Source: Nereocystis luetkeana (lineage: Eukaryota; Sar; Phaeophyceae; Laminariales; Laminariaceae). Taken from it: 64,000 nt of DNA. This document shows positions 10,770 through 24,608 of the stretch, piece after piece. Location of the stretch: positions 2,005,457-2,069,456 of the forward strand of contig JARUPZ010000007.1 of assembly GCA_031213475.1 (NCBI GenBank). Reading direction: 5' to 3'. The position numbers and the translations under genes are program-made. Position 1 is the stretch's first letter, and each line of letters starts with the position of its first letter. The notes beneath the pieces are model-generated. The model was not told the DNA's origin, made no database searches, and worked only from the letters and a program-made list of their open reading frames with translations.

Positions 10770-11060
10770 GTGGGTACGTACATGGTATGATGGTACTACG
10801 CGGCTTGATATATACTATACCAGGAGAGGTATGGAACAAACACGGTATGGGATATGGGATATGGGATATATGTAGGTGGTATGGTAACTATTATAGGAAT
10901 GTGGGAAAACCACCGCATGTGGTATGGTATGTGTTCATGATATGGGACGGGAAAAACACAGTATACGGTATGGTACGTTTGCGGTATGGTACCATGGTAC
11001 GATGTCGTGGGTGCATTATACGCCTAAATTTGCCTGGTGGTATGGTATGCTTCAGTATAT
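10770..11060. repeat. GGTATGG-type simple repeat
   Basis: Degenerate GGTATG/GGATATG words, including a perfect run of GGGATAT units near 10855. No gene. Confidence 0.75.
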
Positions 11061-11152
11061 AAGGTCCGTAAGGGCCGAATACGTCGTACGAATATCATCT
11101 GTAACGAGCTTATATATCGGCCATTGGAAAGTTTTCAAAAATATAAGCCTTG

Positions 11153-11154
11153 CG

Positions 11155-11200
<46 letters not shown>

Positions 11201-11212
11201 TAGACAGACAGA
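11153..11212. repeat. (CAGA)n microsatellite
   Basis: About 14 tetranucleotide units with one GATA interruption. Confidence 0.97.
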
Positions 11213-11329
11213 TTTGCATTTACCATAAATAACAGAGACTCAGTTCTAGAATCTACAAACTGAGAACTGCGGCCAGTGCATGTGCAGGGCGATGAAACAC
11301 CACCCAGCAGCAGTGAACGAAGCAATTAT

Positions 11330-11515
11330 TTGAAAACTTGGAACAATCACTGGTCGGGGTTTCCCATGGGCCTGCTTGGCTCTGGCAGGTCGGAACAGCT
11401 TCCCGTAGTTGTTTCCCAGATTTTACGACTTTGAAGGTCTGGAGAAAGCACCATGGAGCCCGGCCGGGGCCAACGCTTGAACCATACGGACCACAGAGCT
11501 TGTACATCTCATACC
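11330..11515 (+). repeat. dispersed repeat C, copy 1
   Basis: The block GGAGCCCGGCCGGGGCCAAC followed by GCTTG.ACC.TAC.G.CCAC matches 26455-26505 closely. Weaker similarity extends to the left (GGTC...TTTCCC..., GACTTTGA). Ends next to TACCTGGTA in this copy. Confidence 0.55.
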
Positions 11516-13760
11516 TGGTATAAGATTATTGAAGAATCGGCACGAACACTGTTTGTACCATTTGATAGTGCTGGATGTCGACGGACAGAAAGAACGGATG
11601 CATGATTTCCTGCTATGGTATCGTAAAGTAACCGCTTATTCGAGACACGAACCGGATGAGTAATCGACCCTACCTCCGCCGCGCACTTGATCCTCTCGGG
11701 TTCAGTTCGGGCCGACCTTCTCGTACTGGAAATAAATAGAGGTAATTAGTTGTTTATTTTCCGAATTCGGGGATACGAAATAAATGCACGTTTTATCCAA
11801 GGGTCGTTGGGGCCCTTGGATGAAAAAGGAAGATCCAGATTTTTGTTACGATCTCAAAAGCGGGGAAACGAAATGGGCGCGAAATACCCCGCATCAAATA
11901 TAGTATGCGAGCGACCGAGATACAAAGTGCCAGTAGAACGTCAACAACAAACAGCAGTGCCGCTGCCAGCCGCTATCGTCTGATATCGGCAAAAGCTGGA
12001 TGGAGTAGCAGCAGCAAGCAGCATGATAAGCAGCAGACTGCAGCTATAACCTGCAGCAGTAGCAACACGGCAAAGAAAGAGGAAATCGGCTCCTACCCAC
12101 TCAGTTTGAGTATGACTTGCTGCTGAAGAATAATGGTGCGCTCAATACCAACCTGCTGGCGCCACCGCCCCCGAGCATTATGCTCCATGCACACCCGAAG
12201 CCCAACTTGGATGCTTGGAAAATAGACCGCGGAGACATCGCTAGCACCGCCGTGCTGCTGCTGGTATTACTGCTGCGTTGAGTGTGCGGGAAGATCGTGC
12301 CAGTAGATAACGGTGCTGCTGGTGCGGAGAGAGCTGGGGAAGGAGAAAATAGGGGAGTGATGACTTGGGTGCGGGGGGGGGGGGGGGGGGGGTGATGGTC
12401 GCTTCTCGTCTCCGCATCTGGCGCGGGACTGTCTGGTTTGTCCCCGTAGGGTCCCAGAAAACCGTCGGATTTCTCTTTTGGGTTCTCGCTCCGTGATTTG
12501 CGCACGCTCACTGGTTAAAACCAGCAAAGCCGCCGGCAGTTGAAAGAGTTCGCAAGCTGTATCCCGGGTCGATAGTAGTGCGTTTCTTTGTACAACTCAA
12601 CAATAAAAAATATATTTTTGTAAACTTAAAGGATCCAACAAGATACCTTCTTTATCTGGGACGTCGCCCGGCTTTAAAAATCATTCATACTACTCGTACT
12701 ACACCTCGTACCTCGTATATGTTTATCTTCCGATTCGGGAATGTAATCATGTAGCTGCGGTAGGTATGTGTTGACAATCGTGTTGGGTGCGGGAAGATGG
12801 TGGCAAGAAAACTGCTGTATGTACTGTAGATGAAAAAATAGTGGTGAAGCGTGTGGGCGGGTGGGGGTGCTGTGGTGATCTCGGTCGATTAGCCTCTTCG
12901 TGCCTGGCACACGGGACCGACAGCCCATTTAGACCCCGGTACCGATTTGCACGCTTTGACAACAAACCACAAAACGATACGCGTACCATACTTCTCTTAC
13001 TTGCGGGTTGTGTCCTCCGTCTGTGTGATTTTGACACGCTCATTGGTCCAAACCAACGATAAAACCGGCACGTTCTACCATTCTGCAAGCTGTAGTTCTC
13101 TTCAACAACAACAGGTACGTGTATTAACCCGCGAACAGTCGTTTGACCCCGACAAAGTCGACACATTATTTGTTTGTTTTCGAGCGTGTTTTTGCATGCT
13201 GTTCGTGTTTTTGTGTTTTTGACGGATTGATCCGCATGATGAGACCCTCGTTTTCAAAAAAATACAAAAGTCTTCGAGGATCTTGCATTTTGTTTTTGTT
13301 TTTTCGGTTCATAGTTGCAATCTGACCAACACAATTAAACAAAGTGACCTGAATAAGATTCGCAGTCGATACCGCCGGTGGGTCATGATCCGACGTCTCT
13401 ATGTATGTGTTAGCAGAGTGTTGTCATCGTACTCTTGAACTACGACTGCTAGAGTGTATGTAGGACAGCTCGGACTGAGACAGCAGTCCGATGACAGGAT
13501 GAGACAGGGAGATATGATGAGTGAGAGCCGAGGGGCGAGCAATCATCGTTGCTCTCGTGACGCTCGGGTCAAAGGACAATTCAGCGGGTCCTTGCTAAGT
13601 CCCGCTGCGGAGAATCCGCTAGGTAGGGAGAATAGCCGCCGCTGAGGACCCGTCAGCGGAACGTGAAGGAGAAGACTCCGTGGCGAGATCCAGACATACA
13701 TGACAATCTCCCGAGTTCCCCAAGCAAAGCTTCTGGAAGAGTTTTCTCCAAGGCTCATCA
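11516..13760. other. intergenic, no gene seen
   Basis: Contains CAG triplet patches (11990-12060) and a 21-base G run (12371-12391). Frames on either strand are low complexity. Confidence 0.45.
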
Positions 13761-13764
13761 CGGT

Positions 13765-14080
13765 ATTTCGGCGGGACGGTAACGATGGTACCGGCGGGAC
13801 GGGACGGGACGATCAAAATGATTCCGCCGTCCCCTCCCGCCGACAACCCCCCTGACCGTCGTCACATACCGTCCCGTCCTGCCGATAAAACCTCTCCCGT
13901 TGAAAATTACCGTCCCGTCCCGCCGTGACACCGAACAAAATTACCGTCCCGTCCCGCCGTGACACCGACCAATTACCATCCCGTCCCGCCGTCACACGGG
14001 ACAATTACCATCCCGTCCCGCCGTGACACCGAACAATTACCGTCCCGTCCCGCCGATAAAACTTCTCCCGCGATATTATG
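13765..14080. repeat. CCGTCCCGTCCCGCCG minisatellite, array 1
   Basis: Unit of about 30-36 bases: AATTACCGTCCCGTCCCGCC plus GTGACACCGAAC. About eight units, in mixed condition. Confidence 0.9.
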
Positions 14081-15081
14081 GACTCCGACGGACATAACGT
14101 TCCTCGTCCCCTGCGAGATACATTCATTCGTGGTCGTCTGTTCCCATCCATTCCCACCGCGAATCACGAAATTAATAAAGTAAAATCGAGTTGTACTAAA
14201 ATTTACTATTAATAGTAATTCCTACCTGGTATATAACTACAGTACCAGGTACTACGAGTACATGTTATCATAAGTAATATTCAACTCCCTGACTACTATG
14301 AATGAACTGTATAGAACAGAGTAGTATAGTAGTAGGAGTAGTAGTAGTAAGTAGTAGTGGTATTAATAGTAAATAGTTGTATAGGCGTATTACGCAGCTT
14401 GCAACATTGAAAATTGAGTGTATCAACTATCCAATTAATAACTCTAAAAAATAGTCGAACTCACAGCTGGTGACTGATGACGTATTTTCGTATTTTCATC
14501 ATTTTAATCTTGGAAAGTATGAAATTGCTCCGCACCACATTTAGTTTTTTTTTAGGACAAAAGGTGCTGGCGTTGATGATCACAGCAGCTGTATAGCTGG
14601 GTTTTTTTTTATATGTACCAGGTATGTTGAAATGAAACAAGTACTGCCATAGCAGTATTTAACACAGCAGTAGTAGCCGCATGCTCGAGTCGCCACGAAC
14701 AGAGACCACTCAACTCACAGCCACACCACCAGTACATACTAGTGTGGCCCAAAAATATGTCGGGTGACATGTTCATCAAGCGAGACGCAAAACGTGCGCT
14801 GTCAACGATGTAGGGCCGAGTGTTCCACACTAAACCTAGTAGTTTGGTGTCACAGTTAAAGCATGTATGTATGTATGTGTCACAAGACAAAGTTGCTGTC
14901 TGTCAAGGGGTAAAAATGCTGTCTCCTACCAGGTAGCATCTTTGGTATGACCGGTACGGACTCCATGGATGCCTATCTCACGGGCGGGGTCGATCGCCCA
15001 GCAGCAAGCGGGCACTAGAATCACCACCGCCGCCGCCACCACCTCCACTACCACCTACCTCCACCTCCACAACAACCACCA
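14081..15081. other. no gene seen
   Basis: AT-rich spacer with TAG triplets near 14330 and four TACCWGGTA words. Confidence 0.45.
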
Positions 15082-15199
15082 TTATCCCCTTTAGAACTCC
15101 ATTCCCGTTTTGGGGACAAAGCATTCTAATTCCAAGTAGTTTGCCCCCAATTGTCCCCAAAAAAAGGAGACTGACTGCAGTCAGTCCTAAAAGGGTTAA
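15082..15199. mobile_element. TTAA palindromic mini-element, copy 1
   Basis: Nearly palindromic, about 118 bases. The left arm starts CCCCTTTAGAACTCC.TTCCC and the right arm is GTCCTAAAAGGG followed by TTAA. Between them are GTTTTGGGGACAAA and TTGTCCCCAAAA. Left flank is TTAT, right flank TTAA. Same family as 16993, 36665 and 42853. Confidence 0.85.
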
Positions 15200-15469
15200 C
15201 AACACACAGCGCAAGCACAATAATAATCAGAACAGCCACCATGAGCACCGCAACAAGAAGAGTACGTATTTAAATTTTGGGGCAGGGGTGGAAAGAAATC
15301 AGAAAAAAAACGTCGCCCGTGTAGTGGTAGCACTTCTCGGAGCTTGCTTGTGGGCCGCGGGTCGAGAATAAAAACGTCTGCGTCGGGCCGCGGCTCCCTT
15401 AGCGCAACCAGCAGTGCGGGAAACAGGTCTTCACGTACAACCGCGCCGACCTTGCAGCAGGAAAGAAGA

Positions 15470-15935
15470 AATATATATCTACCGCCCCGTTCAGCAGAAG
15501 AAGAGGAAAACATATCTACCGTCCCGCCCCGTCGAAGAAAAATATAATTACCGTCCCGTCCCGCCGTGGGGAAAAATATTTGCCGTCCCGTCCCGCCCGA
15601 GGGAAAAAACATTTAATTACCGTCCCGTCCCGTCGAGGAAAACATATTTATTTACCGTTCCCTGCCGCCGAGGAAAAAAAAAAATACCGTCCCGTCCCGC
15701 CGGAGGGAAAAATAATTACCGCCCCGTCCCACCGGAGGAAAAAAAAATTACATCCCCGTCCCGTCGTGAAAATCTGTCCCGTTGAATTCTACCGTCCCGT
15801 CCCGTCGAGAAATTGTGACCCGCTGTCCCGTCCCGCCAACAACTTTGTATGTCTTCATTTTACCGTCCCGTCCTGTTGTCATTTAATTTCCCGCCAAACA
15901 AGAAAAATCTGTCCCGTCCCGTCCCGCCACGATTC
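15470..15935. repeat. CCGTCCCGTCCCGCCG minisatellite, array 2
   Basis: Same core as array 1, but the spacers are GAGGAAAAAA(T/C)ATTT rather than GTGACACCGAAC, so the two arrays expanded separately from a shared core. Confidence 0.9.
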
Positions 15936-16199
15936 TCAGTCACTGTGAGGATGAGCCCTTTGGTTTTCTCGAAGGACACTGCGCTGGGGGTTCGACTATA
16001 TGGATAGGCGTGTTGGTTCCGGGGGGCATGGTAGATCCACATGAATTTCAATTTTATTAATAATTCGTACTGAAAAAAAGAGTGAATAATAGATTTTCCA
16101 TCTTCGGGCACACGAAAGAAATTGAGGGACACACACACATGACGTCAACTACCTGGTATGTTTTTGATTATTATGGGTATGTTATTGTCTCACCCGAAA

Positions 16200-16525
16200 T
16201 TGGAATACCCAGCAGGGGGAAGGATAGGACATGTTTCCCGGGTATTGGTATGGAGGCCACTACGGGTTTATACTCCTAAGAAGGAAGAACACAAAAAAAC
16301 TCGGTTTGATGGCTGACTATGTATGGCTGATCAGTAGAAGAAGAGCAAGCAGGAGCACCAGACAGCAAGCAGAGCGTGCTTGGCCCCAGCTGCACAATAA
16401 AAAAAACAACGACGCTTGGGAGAGTGAACCAGTAACGCTGCGGACGAACACGTGGAAGACGAAAAAAGCACTACGTACAGCAGCAGTAGTACCGACAACG
16501 AAAAGCCGCGTCCAGCTTCGAAAAT
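16200..16525 (+). promoter_or_regulatory. presumed 5' flank of the P450 gene
   Basis: The 326 bases before the P450 start. An in-frame stop lies 13 codons upstream of the ATG, so translation does not begin further up in this exon. No TATA box or initiator stands out. The extent is arbitrary and the call is by position only. Confidence 0.3.
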
Positions 16526-16783
16526 ATGGTCTCTCCTTCTACTGCCGGAGGGAAAGTGCTCCTCTCCTTGCAGACATCGTCAACATCGACGATATGCTGT
16601 CTCTCCCTCATGACGATCCTCGCCTTGGTCGGAACTCAGTACATACTGTGGAGGTCATGGGAAGAATCACGCGCACGAAAGTACGTGCGCGTGCCGGGAG
16701 GGCGTCTGCCTTCGCCTGTCTCGGTGCTGCCCAAGTGGTTTGGCTTCATAGGGGGGCACACCTTGCTCGTGAAGCCTACCGAG
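16526..16783 (+). CDS. P450 exon 1 (residues 1-86)
   Basis: ATG with an upstream in-frame stop. The hydrophobic stretch ICCLSLMTILALVGTQYILW is the signal anchor. It is followed by basic residues and the hinge VPGGRLPSP, then KWFGFIGGHTLLVKPTE. Donor GTATGC after 16783, phase 0. The join to exon 2 gives the PTE-MEAWSREFGG order expected before the first P450 beta sheet. Confidence 0.88.
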
Positions 16784-19700
16784 GTATGCTTGTTGAAGGG
16801 TGTTACGACCACGTCAGCTAGCACGAACTGAGTAGTAGTAGTTGAAACTCTCAACTAACTTTGAAAGCTGCCTGGTACGCACTATTTAATGGGTGAACCC
16901 TCTCGTGTTGCGTCTCGACTGAAGAAACAGTTTGGTTGCTTTTCGCTAAATTGAATCGTTCTCAGTTCAATATTTATTTTGATTTTTTTTATTTAACCCT
17001 TTTAGAACCGCTGTCCCGTTCTGGGGACAAACCAGTCAAATTTCAAGTAGTTTTGTCCCCAAACAGGACTGCGGTTCCAAAGGGGTTAAATCAATCTCGA
17101 CATTCTCGATCACACTTCTCACAGGCCAATTATTTTATGCAGTCGGATTCGCTGTCAGTTAAAAATGTCTCTTTCAGCACCTTCGCATGAGCTTTGGCCC
17201 GTAAATATTTGAAACTTGGCTTTTCTCGCCTCGGCATGTGTCGGAGTTATCTCCAAGATCTGTCAAGGGGTGTTTCCCGCTCCTCCAGGAGGGGCCCGGT
17301 CGCAAGAATCACCGTCAACACGTTTTCGATCCAAATGAGGTGAACATTACTGAGATCGGGGATCATATCGAAAAATAATACTGCTTTTTCGATCCGATTG
17401 GGCGTTTGGATCGTATTTGACCCCGAGGCGGGTCGAAAAAGTGCGGCCGGCAATTTTCTGTTTCTGGGTGCCCGGAAAAGCGGGAAACACCCCCAGATAG
17501 ATCTCGGAGAGAGGTCCGACACATACATACATCCTAAGACGAGAAATAAATACCAATTTCCAACATTTCCGGGGCAAAAGCAGATGCGAACGTGCTGAAA
17601 GTTGTTTTTCAACTCACTCCAAAAATCAGACTGCATAAGGAGTGGCCTTATTTTGTTGATTGCTCGAGGAGGGGGGGGGTTGGTTACTTGATGTCTGAGC
17701 CGTCCACGCGGCCTCTCTCCGTCATGCCGCGTCCCTTCGAGTCCATACAAAGTCTCCGGCTCGTCATTCGACGTCTTTTTTTGTGTCTGTTTCATCTGTT
17801 TTTTTTTTTTTTTCAACTTCACTTTTACGGTATGTATATATATTGTACGGTGTTGTTGCTAAATTACTGCATGCAGTAGTCAGGGGCGTCCGTGAAAAAT
17901 GGAAAGAAACCCCAAACCCCCATAGATAGATCGGTATGAAAAACCGTTGCAACCGTTGTGATCACATGATGAAGTGGGGAAAAGGAAAAAACAACATCCT
18001 TAATTTCCTTTTTTCTCACATACATGGTTCTCGTAACCCCGCTTTGTCGTCGCGAAAAAAAAATGCCGTGGCGGTTCACATAATTTCCCCCCGGGATCCG
18101 TTGCAGTAAAAATAGTAAATTATGTACCTGGTACCTGGTCGCAGTATTTAGTGTCATCTGCCTAGTCGTGTTTGCCCCTCCCGCGAAACCCTGTACCAGG
18201 TACCAGGTATGTATGTATATAGCGAGCCCTGTGCTACTGTTTCGTCGGTGGTTACACGGCTGGGTACTACCGCTGTAGATACCCCTCTCTGCTCTCGGTA
18301 GGCTCCCCGTAAAAAAGAACCTCGGAAGGCTGGTTAAACCCCGCAACAAAAAACGAAATCTCCGTGATTGAAATAATCTCAATCAGCCGATGAGATGTTT
18401 TTTATATTGCATTCTAGATAGATGGAGATCTCGACAAGCGTTCGACTCAAAATAAATAAATGTCGCCGAGTTTTAGTCAGACACGCTCGTTAGGCGTGCT
18501 GGTTCAATGTATACCAGGTATACCCCTTACTTATATTTAGTAGTAAAGTGTTTGTGACTTTAACCTATACGGTCGCCCCGGTGGTTCAAGTGGTTAACCT
18601 CGAATTCTACTTGTTTGAGTCCTGGGTTCGAGCCCCAGGTGGGTCGGACTTTGACTTTATTTGCAAAAATAAAAAAGGGTTCAATTGTTGAGAGCGCCTT
18701 GCAGCGTGGGTAGGCACAATTCGATGCGAGTCGACGAGGGAAGAAAAGGCTGAAATCTTCTCGCGATAAAAATGAAGGCACGTACCGTAGCGGGAAGGGG
18801 GGAGAAGAGCCTGCCATGTGACCCCGGATCTGAGTTACGAGTTGGAAGGAGAGAGAAGAAGATGTGCGAAGATAATGAATGGGATGAAAAAAATAAAAAT
18901 AAAAAATAAATACGAAGGGTAGAAGATGGTTAATGTTCAGGTCTGTAAGTTTATTATGGCCACGCGGGCACCCGAGCGTCTCCTGGTGTCCGGGTTTCCG
19001 GTAACTCTACTACTGTAGTCTCTGGATGTTTTATCGGAACATAAAAAACACATCGCTAGTTCAACACGCTGCGTTTAAAACGTCGACTGGCTCCTACTCT
19101 CTGGAAAGGGACGATGACGAGTTAGAGGGTTATCACAGCAGCTAGTTTGTGTTTCTCTCCAGATTCACCCCCCCCAGGTTCTCGACAGATGACCACACCC
19201 CGATTAAGAGGTGCTCCAGAGGTCGAAATTTGGGGTACAAACAACCCCAAACTGGACGCTTGCACTTCACTTGCGGAAGGCTACAGCTCGTTGCAGGGAA
19301 CTGCAGCCCGCGAAATTGAGGGGTGCTTATGGTGGGGTCCGCGACGGCGTCGGGTGCGCCAGGCGGCAGTCGTAGGTAGCGAAAAACGGCTCACGAGGTG
19401 TTTTCGTGTAGTTAAAGTTGCGAGCGAGTGGCACAAAAAGGTCGCAAAAACGCCGAAATGTTGCAAGTCACGCAAGGGAGCTTAGCACAATGGCTACATC
19501 TGATCACCGATGAAAAATTTGCCTTCACTAGAAGATTGCTGTTATCCACGCGGATGATATACATATCTGTTAGGGAGTCGTCGACGAAGACGCCGTGGAA
19601 GTACACACTACGTTCCCGTGATGAGTAGTACGTTATTAGGCACAAAAAAAGGCAGAAAAGGGCTGAAAGTTCAGCAGTCTCCATATTTGCGTCAACCATT

Positions 19701-22700
19701 CTACAACCACGAAATAGGTATTGCAAATCCCAGACTCTTATTCCAAGTCGTATGCACATGTTGTCAAAACGCCTACGCGCGGGCATATGACGGCGCATTT
19801 CTGAGCGTGCCACTGCTGTATTAATTGTGTCCCTAGTAAGTACACAGTCTCAGATATCACGACATCATACGCATGCCCGGACAATCAATTCAATAGGCAA
19901 CTGTGAGCGACTCTGATAAGATGTAGGAGCAATATTTTGCGCTACTAGCTCTATTGTCATATTATTAAGCAGAAAAGGGCGGGATGTGTCAACTGTTAAT
20001 TAAGTATTACCTGGTAGTATGTATGTATTCAATGTATTCGTACGTAAGAAGCTTTGATATCATACGTATGTTCACAGATGCGATCACAACAAAACATTAT
20101 ACAGAAACAAAACAATCCGCATGCACTATAAATTTAAGTTGGAGAGTCAAATGCTTTCGGAGACTGTCTACCATTTAGGGCTGCCTGGACAATTGAGTTG
20201 GGAGATTTTCGACTACTATTATAATAGGTGGAATAATCCGGACAATTGATTTTGGATGCTGTCTATAATTATTTTTTATCTTGCCATCCGACAATGTGCA
20301 GCATGATCTTCAACATGGATCACTCATAACTTTCCCGAAAGAAGAAAATCTCGGAAACAAAAGGAATCCCATGCACCAAGTCTACCTCATGCTGCCTATA
20401 ATAATAGTAGTAGTTGGAATAGCCCAAACAACTACTGTACTCCTCTTAAGGCGGTCTACCGAGTGCAATTATACGGAGAATTAATTGTTTTTGGAGGCTG
20501 CAGCCGGCGTCCCCGGTGGCTTGATAGGTGGTCTGCGTGCCTGTCAAGATCAATTTCGTGGGTTCAACTACCACCGAGTGCATACTCGTAGAGTTTTTGT
20601 CTTTCATAAGAAAATTGATTAGCGGAAAGCGCGAGACCGTGAGTTAGCTACATTCGATGAAAATCGACGAGCCGTGGGAATGCTGATTCCTATGCGCGAC
20701 AAAAAATAGAGGCACGTATCGGGGGGGAGAAGGGTAGACACACCTGTTACCACGGCTTGTCCAGAAGTTCGCTGAGGGTGAAAAACTCCTACGAGTTAAG
20801 TAAAAAGTGATGATAAAAAAAAACTAAAAAACAATTGGAACAGTCCGGACAAATGTTTTTTTTTAGGTAGACAATTGATTTTATAAAATGATGAAACACG
20901 TCAGCTGTGAGTTCGACTGATTACATAGTTGATACTCAACTTTGCAAGCTGCGTAATATGTCTCGTCTATATCCCATTTCTACTGAATTTACAAATTTTA
21001 TAACAATTGATTTGAATAAAAAATTAAAAGAGCTACCAGGTATAGTATGTCAGCTGTGAGTTCAGCCGATCGGCAGATCGATCGATACTCAACTTTGCAA
21101 GCTGCGTAAACCGTTCGCGCGTTTTTCATCATTTCCCTGGTAGTGATGAATTACTGGCCGGTGACTCCCCTGGATGCTACCGGGGTCGACGAGACGCTAA
21201 TACTTGTACCATTTCGATTTAGGAGAAGGTCTACTAATAATTTATTAATTGGAACTGTCCGGGCTTTTTTCAGGAGATTTTATAGAAATAAGAGTAGTCC
21301 GCTCTTCGTCGCCTATAAAATGGAGTAGTCTGAACACTATTTAATAGGTTTCGAAGTAATTGTCTGGACAATATAGAGAAAGGTGGGGGTCTGTATTTTA
21401 TGCATATACAAGGTTCGCCTTCGAGACGTGCGTAACCTGATATCCCGGGGGCGCCGCAAGGCGAAAAGGGAGTCACAGGTGACACACGTGTAGCTGTTCT
21501 TGACCGAAACGCGAACCATGGGTTAGCTCATCATAGCGTATTGCACGAAGGAAGGAGTAATTTTAATAATTATCAGCAGGAACTGACTACATCTCTTTCT
21601 GAGGTGAATACTACACAACTGTGTCATGGTGCCTCATAGAGGAGTGACACAGGAATGTCGATACCAGCTAAGGCACTCTTCTTCTTGGGATTTTCTTGTT
21701 ACTTACCTTATGGAGAGCTCAGAAAGGGTACAGGAACAGTGTGCGACAGGGGGGGGGCAGTCGAGTGCCAAGCAGCCCCCTGAACCATGTACGTTCAAGC
21801 ACATACGATCTACGTACTGACGTTCCGATACTACTATAGCGCGTCACATGATCTCATACGACTCGTATTAGTCGTACGTATCTGCCTGTCTCTTCATGCT
21901 GATACAGTCTACGGAGACGTTTCCGTTAGTAACACGTGAGGTGCGCTGATACCGGTACGTATCGCACCGCTTATATATATAGCTACTGTTACGCAATACC
22001 ATCGCACTACTATGCACGCGGTACAATGGGTTGACTACCTGGTATATTATTTTTTCCCTTGCCTTCCGACAATGTGCAGCATGATCTTCAACATTGATCA
22101 CTCATAACTTTCCCGAAAGAGGAAAGCCTGGGAAACAAAAGGAAACCCCTGCACCAAGTCTACCTCCCTTCTGTGCCAACTTCCGGCTTGTCTACTCCAT
22201 TCTCTGTCCTTGCTCCTTCCTTCTCATCGCGTTCTATTTATAAATCCTAATCTGCATCCAAGCTCCATACTGTTTCTGTACACCACTACCATTACGCTCG
22301 TACTACGAAGATGTAGTACAGGTAGAAGAAGCATGCGCTTTACAGCATACTACCTGATACTCCCTCTTACTACGACTACTAGCCATACTACTACCAACTA
22401 CCCCTGCTGGAGCATGACACACGCTCATTCAATACAGTAGACTATATCATGGTAATCAGAGAGGTCAAATAAACGCGCGGTACCATTGGCTGGGGCATGA
22501 CTACTATGCTGTTGCTACTCTACAACATTACCAGTAACACGTGAATGCAGTTCAGGTCGAAGCAGCATGAATAAATACTGCACCATTCATACTACCTTTT
22601 CTACTGCTCTACGAGTAATACAATAATAATAACGTCTTTCGGGAAAGTTATGAGTGATCAATGTTCAAGATCATGCAGCACATTGTCGGATGGCAAGAGA

Positions 22701-24572
22701 AATAATGTTAGCCTTGTTACAACGGCAACGTAGCATGCATGCAGTACCATGGGTTGGGGGCATGACAACTATACTGTTACTGATATAAATATACCAGGTA
22801 CCACTATTACTATACTACGCAGATATGTGCACTATAATAGAGGTAGAAGCAGCATGCATGCTACTCAGTAATATACTATCAATACTACGCCGACCAAGGA
22901 TTTTGTAAATGCACAGGCTACCTGTCATATATATACGGTTGACGGCATCTACTGGTATTGGCCAAGAAGAAGCAGCATGTACAGCAAAAACAGCAATAAC
23001 AGCAGACACCACACAACGACTACGACTATTATTATTGCTATTACTTATAGTACAGGTACTACTACTGCTACAGGACAGGCATTGATAGAAGCAACATGCA
23101 CTCGGTACCATGGGCTACAATTCATATCAATATCAATACCTTCCCACAACTATTATAGAAGCTCTTACTTAGATATATATCCCTGAGCGTGCTCGGTTGG
23201 TACATCCCTGGCCTCTCAGAGCTCCCACTTCGAAGCCGCCTCCTTTTATTACTTGCCGGACCTTTCCAGAGGTTGTTTGTTTTCTCCATTTCTCTTGGCA
23301 CTCTCGGTCCTTTCTTTCTTTTTCTTCTTTCGTCTCATGTGCGTGCGTGTACTCCGAGCACGGCACGCCGAGAGAGCCCAGCGCCGTCGCGGGTGTCAGC
23401 GGGTGCTGGCGGGTAGAGGGGGGGTTGCAAGGAGCGCGGTCGCCGCTTTCGTGCCTAGGCGTCGGGTGTGCCTCGACACACGAGGGATGCATGTACGGGC
23501 TCTGTCTGGCCTCAATATGTGATTTTGGATAGAATATGTACGAGATACAAGGTTCCCCTTCGGGATGTGGGTGGCATGAAATCCGGGGGGTGTCGCAAGT
23601 TGAAAAGGGAGACGCAGGTAAAACCCTTGCACCTCTGTTTTGAGTAAAAATGATCTCGGAGAAAACTGAGTCATGGGCTACTGATCTATTGCTAAAAGCG
23701 AAGAGTAGTGGTGTAGGCTTCGATGCTCTCGCATGTCTTGGCGCATACCTGGTAGGAGACATGGACTACTGTATTGCTTAGAGGAAAGCGTAGCCCCGAA
23801 ATTGAAGGGGTGTGCATCATCCAGGTATTTATCGCCTGGGTGGGATCTGTATCATCGATATAGGATAGGTAATCCTTATTGATGATCTGAACACCTCTAC
23901 TGGGTGGGGTCTGCACGATCTGCATGAAACTAACCCTAACCCTAATCGAACATACATGTGCCGTGATTAACTAACTGATGAGTTGCTTTGCGTGGGTGGG
24001 TCTGCATGATCCGAAGGATCTGTACGATCTGCAGGGTCTGCATAACGTAGATGTACCACTCTTTTCTTTGGCGGTGAAATCTGCTTGGTCTTTATGATTG
24101 GACTTGCGTGCAGGGTGGGATAATCTGAACGCCATGTGTGCATGATGCGGAGGATCTGCATGATCGATTATCTACACACTCCAATTTGTAATTTGCCTGG
24201 AGAGACAGGTATGTTCCGTATTATTTCCACTTGTATGCCAGGTGGGATCTGGTTGATCTCAATGACATGCTAATGAATAACCGGGTCTACCTGGGTGGAA
24301 TCTGTGTTATCTAAATGATCTGTACATAATAACCGGGATACGGTCTGTATGACTTGGAGGATCTGTATGATCTGCAGGATGTCTGTATGATCCGGAGGAT
24401 CTGTAAAAGCTGAATACTTTACACTTGTTTCAGCATGATTATTAATAGCAACAACAGGAGCAGCAAGATAAGCAACCGCGTGGCACAGGCGAAAATATAA
24501 TAAGGGTAGCAGCAAGAACAGCAACCTGTGCCAGCAACAGCAGTAGTAATAGCAGCTACACCGCGATTTTGT

Positions 24573-24608
<36 letters not shown>

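Larger units (their letters stand above)
20150..21375. repeat. degenerate GTCCGGACAATTGATT satellite blocks, locus 1
   Basis: Repeats of about 50-55 bases combining (G/T)GGAATTGTCCGGACAATT, GATTTTGGAGACTGTCTAT and a short AT spacer. Blocks lie at 20150-20280, 20390-20500, 20830-20900 and 21225-21370, broken by a SINE and the 20281 element. Other loci are 54755-55100, 55566-55700 and 56985-57300. Confidence 0.75.

Noticed and set aside
16231-16821. 196-codon frame overlapping P450 exon 1
   Set aside because: It reads the exon out of frame. The frame starting at 16526 has the anchor, hinge and a phase-matched donor.
23929-23950. Telomere end
   Set aside because: Only two or three CCCTAA units within ordinary sequence; interstitial, not a chromosome end.
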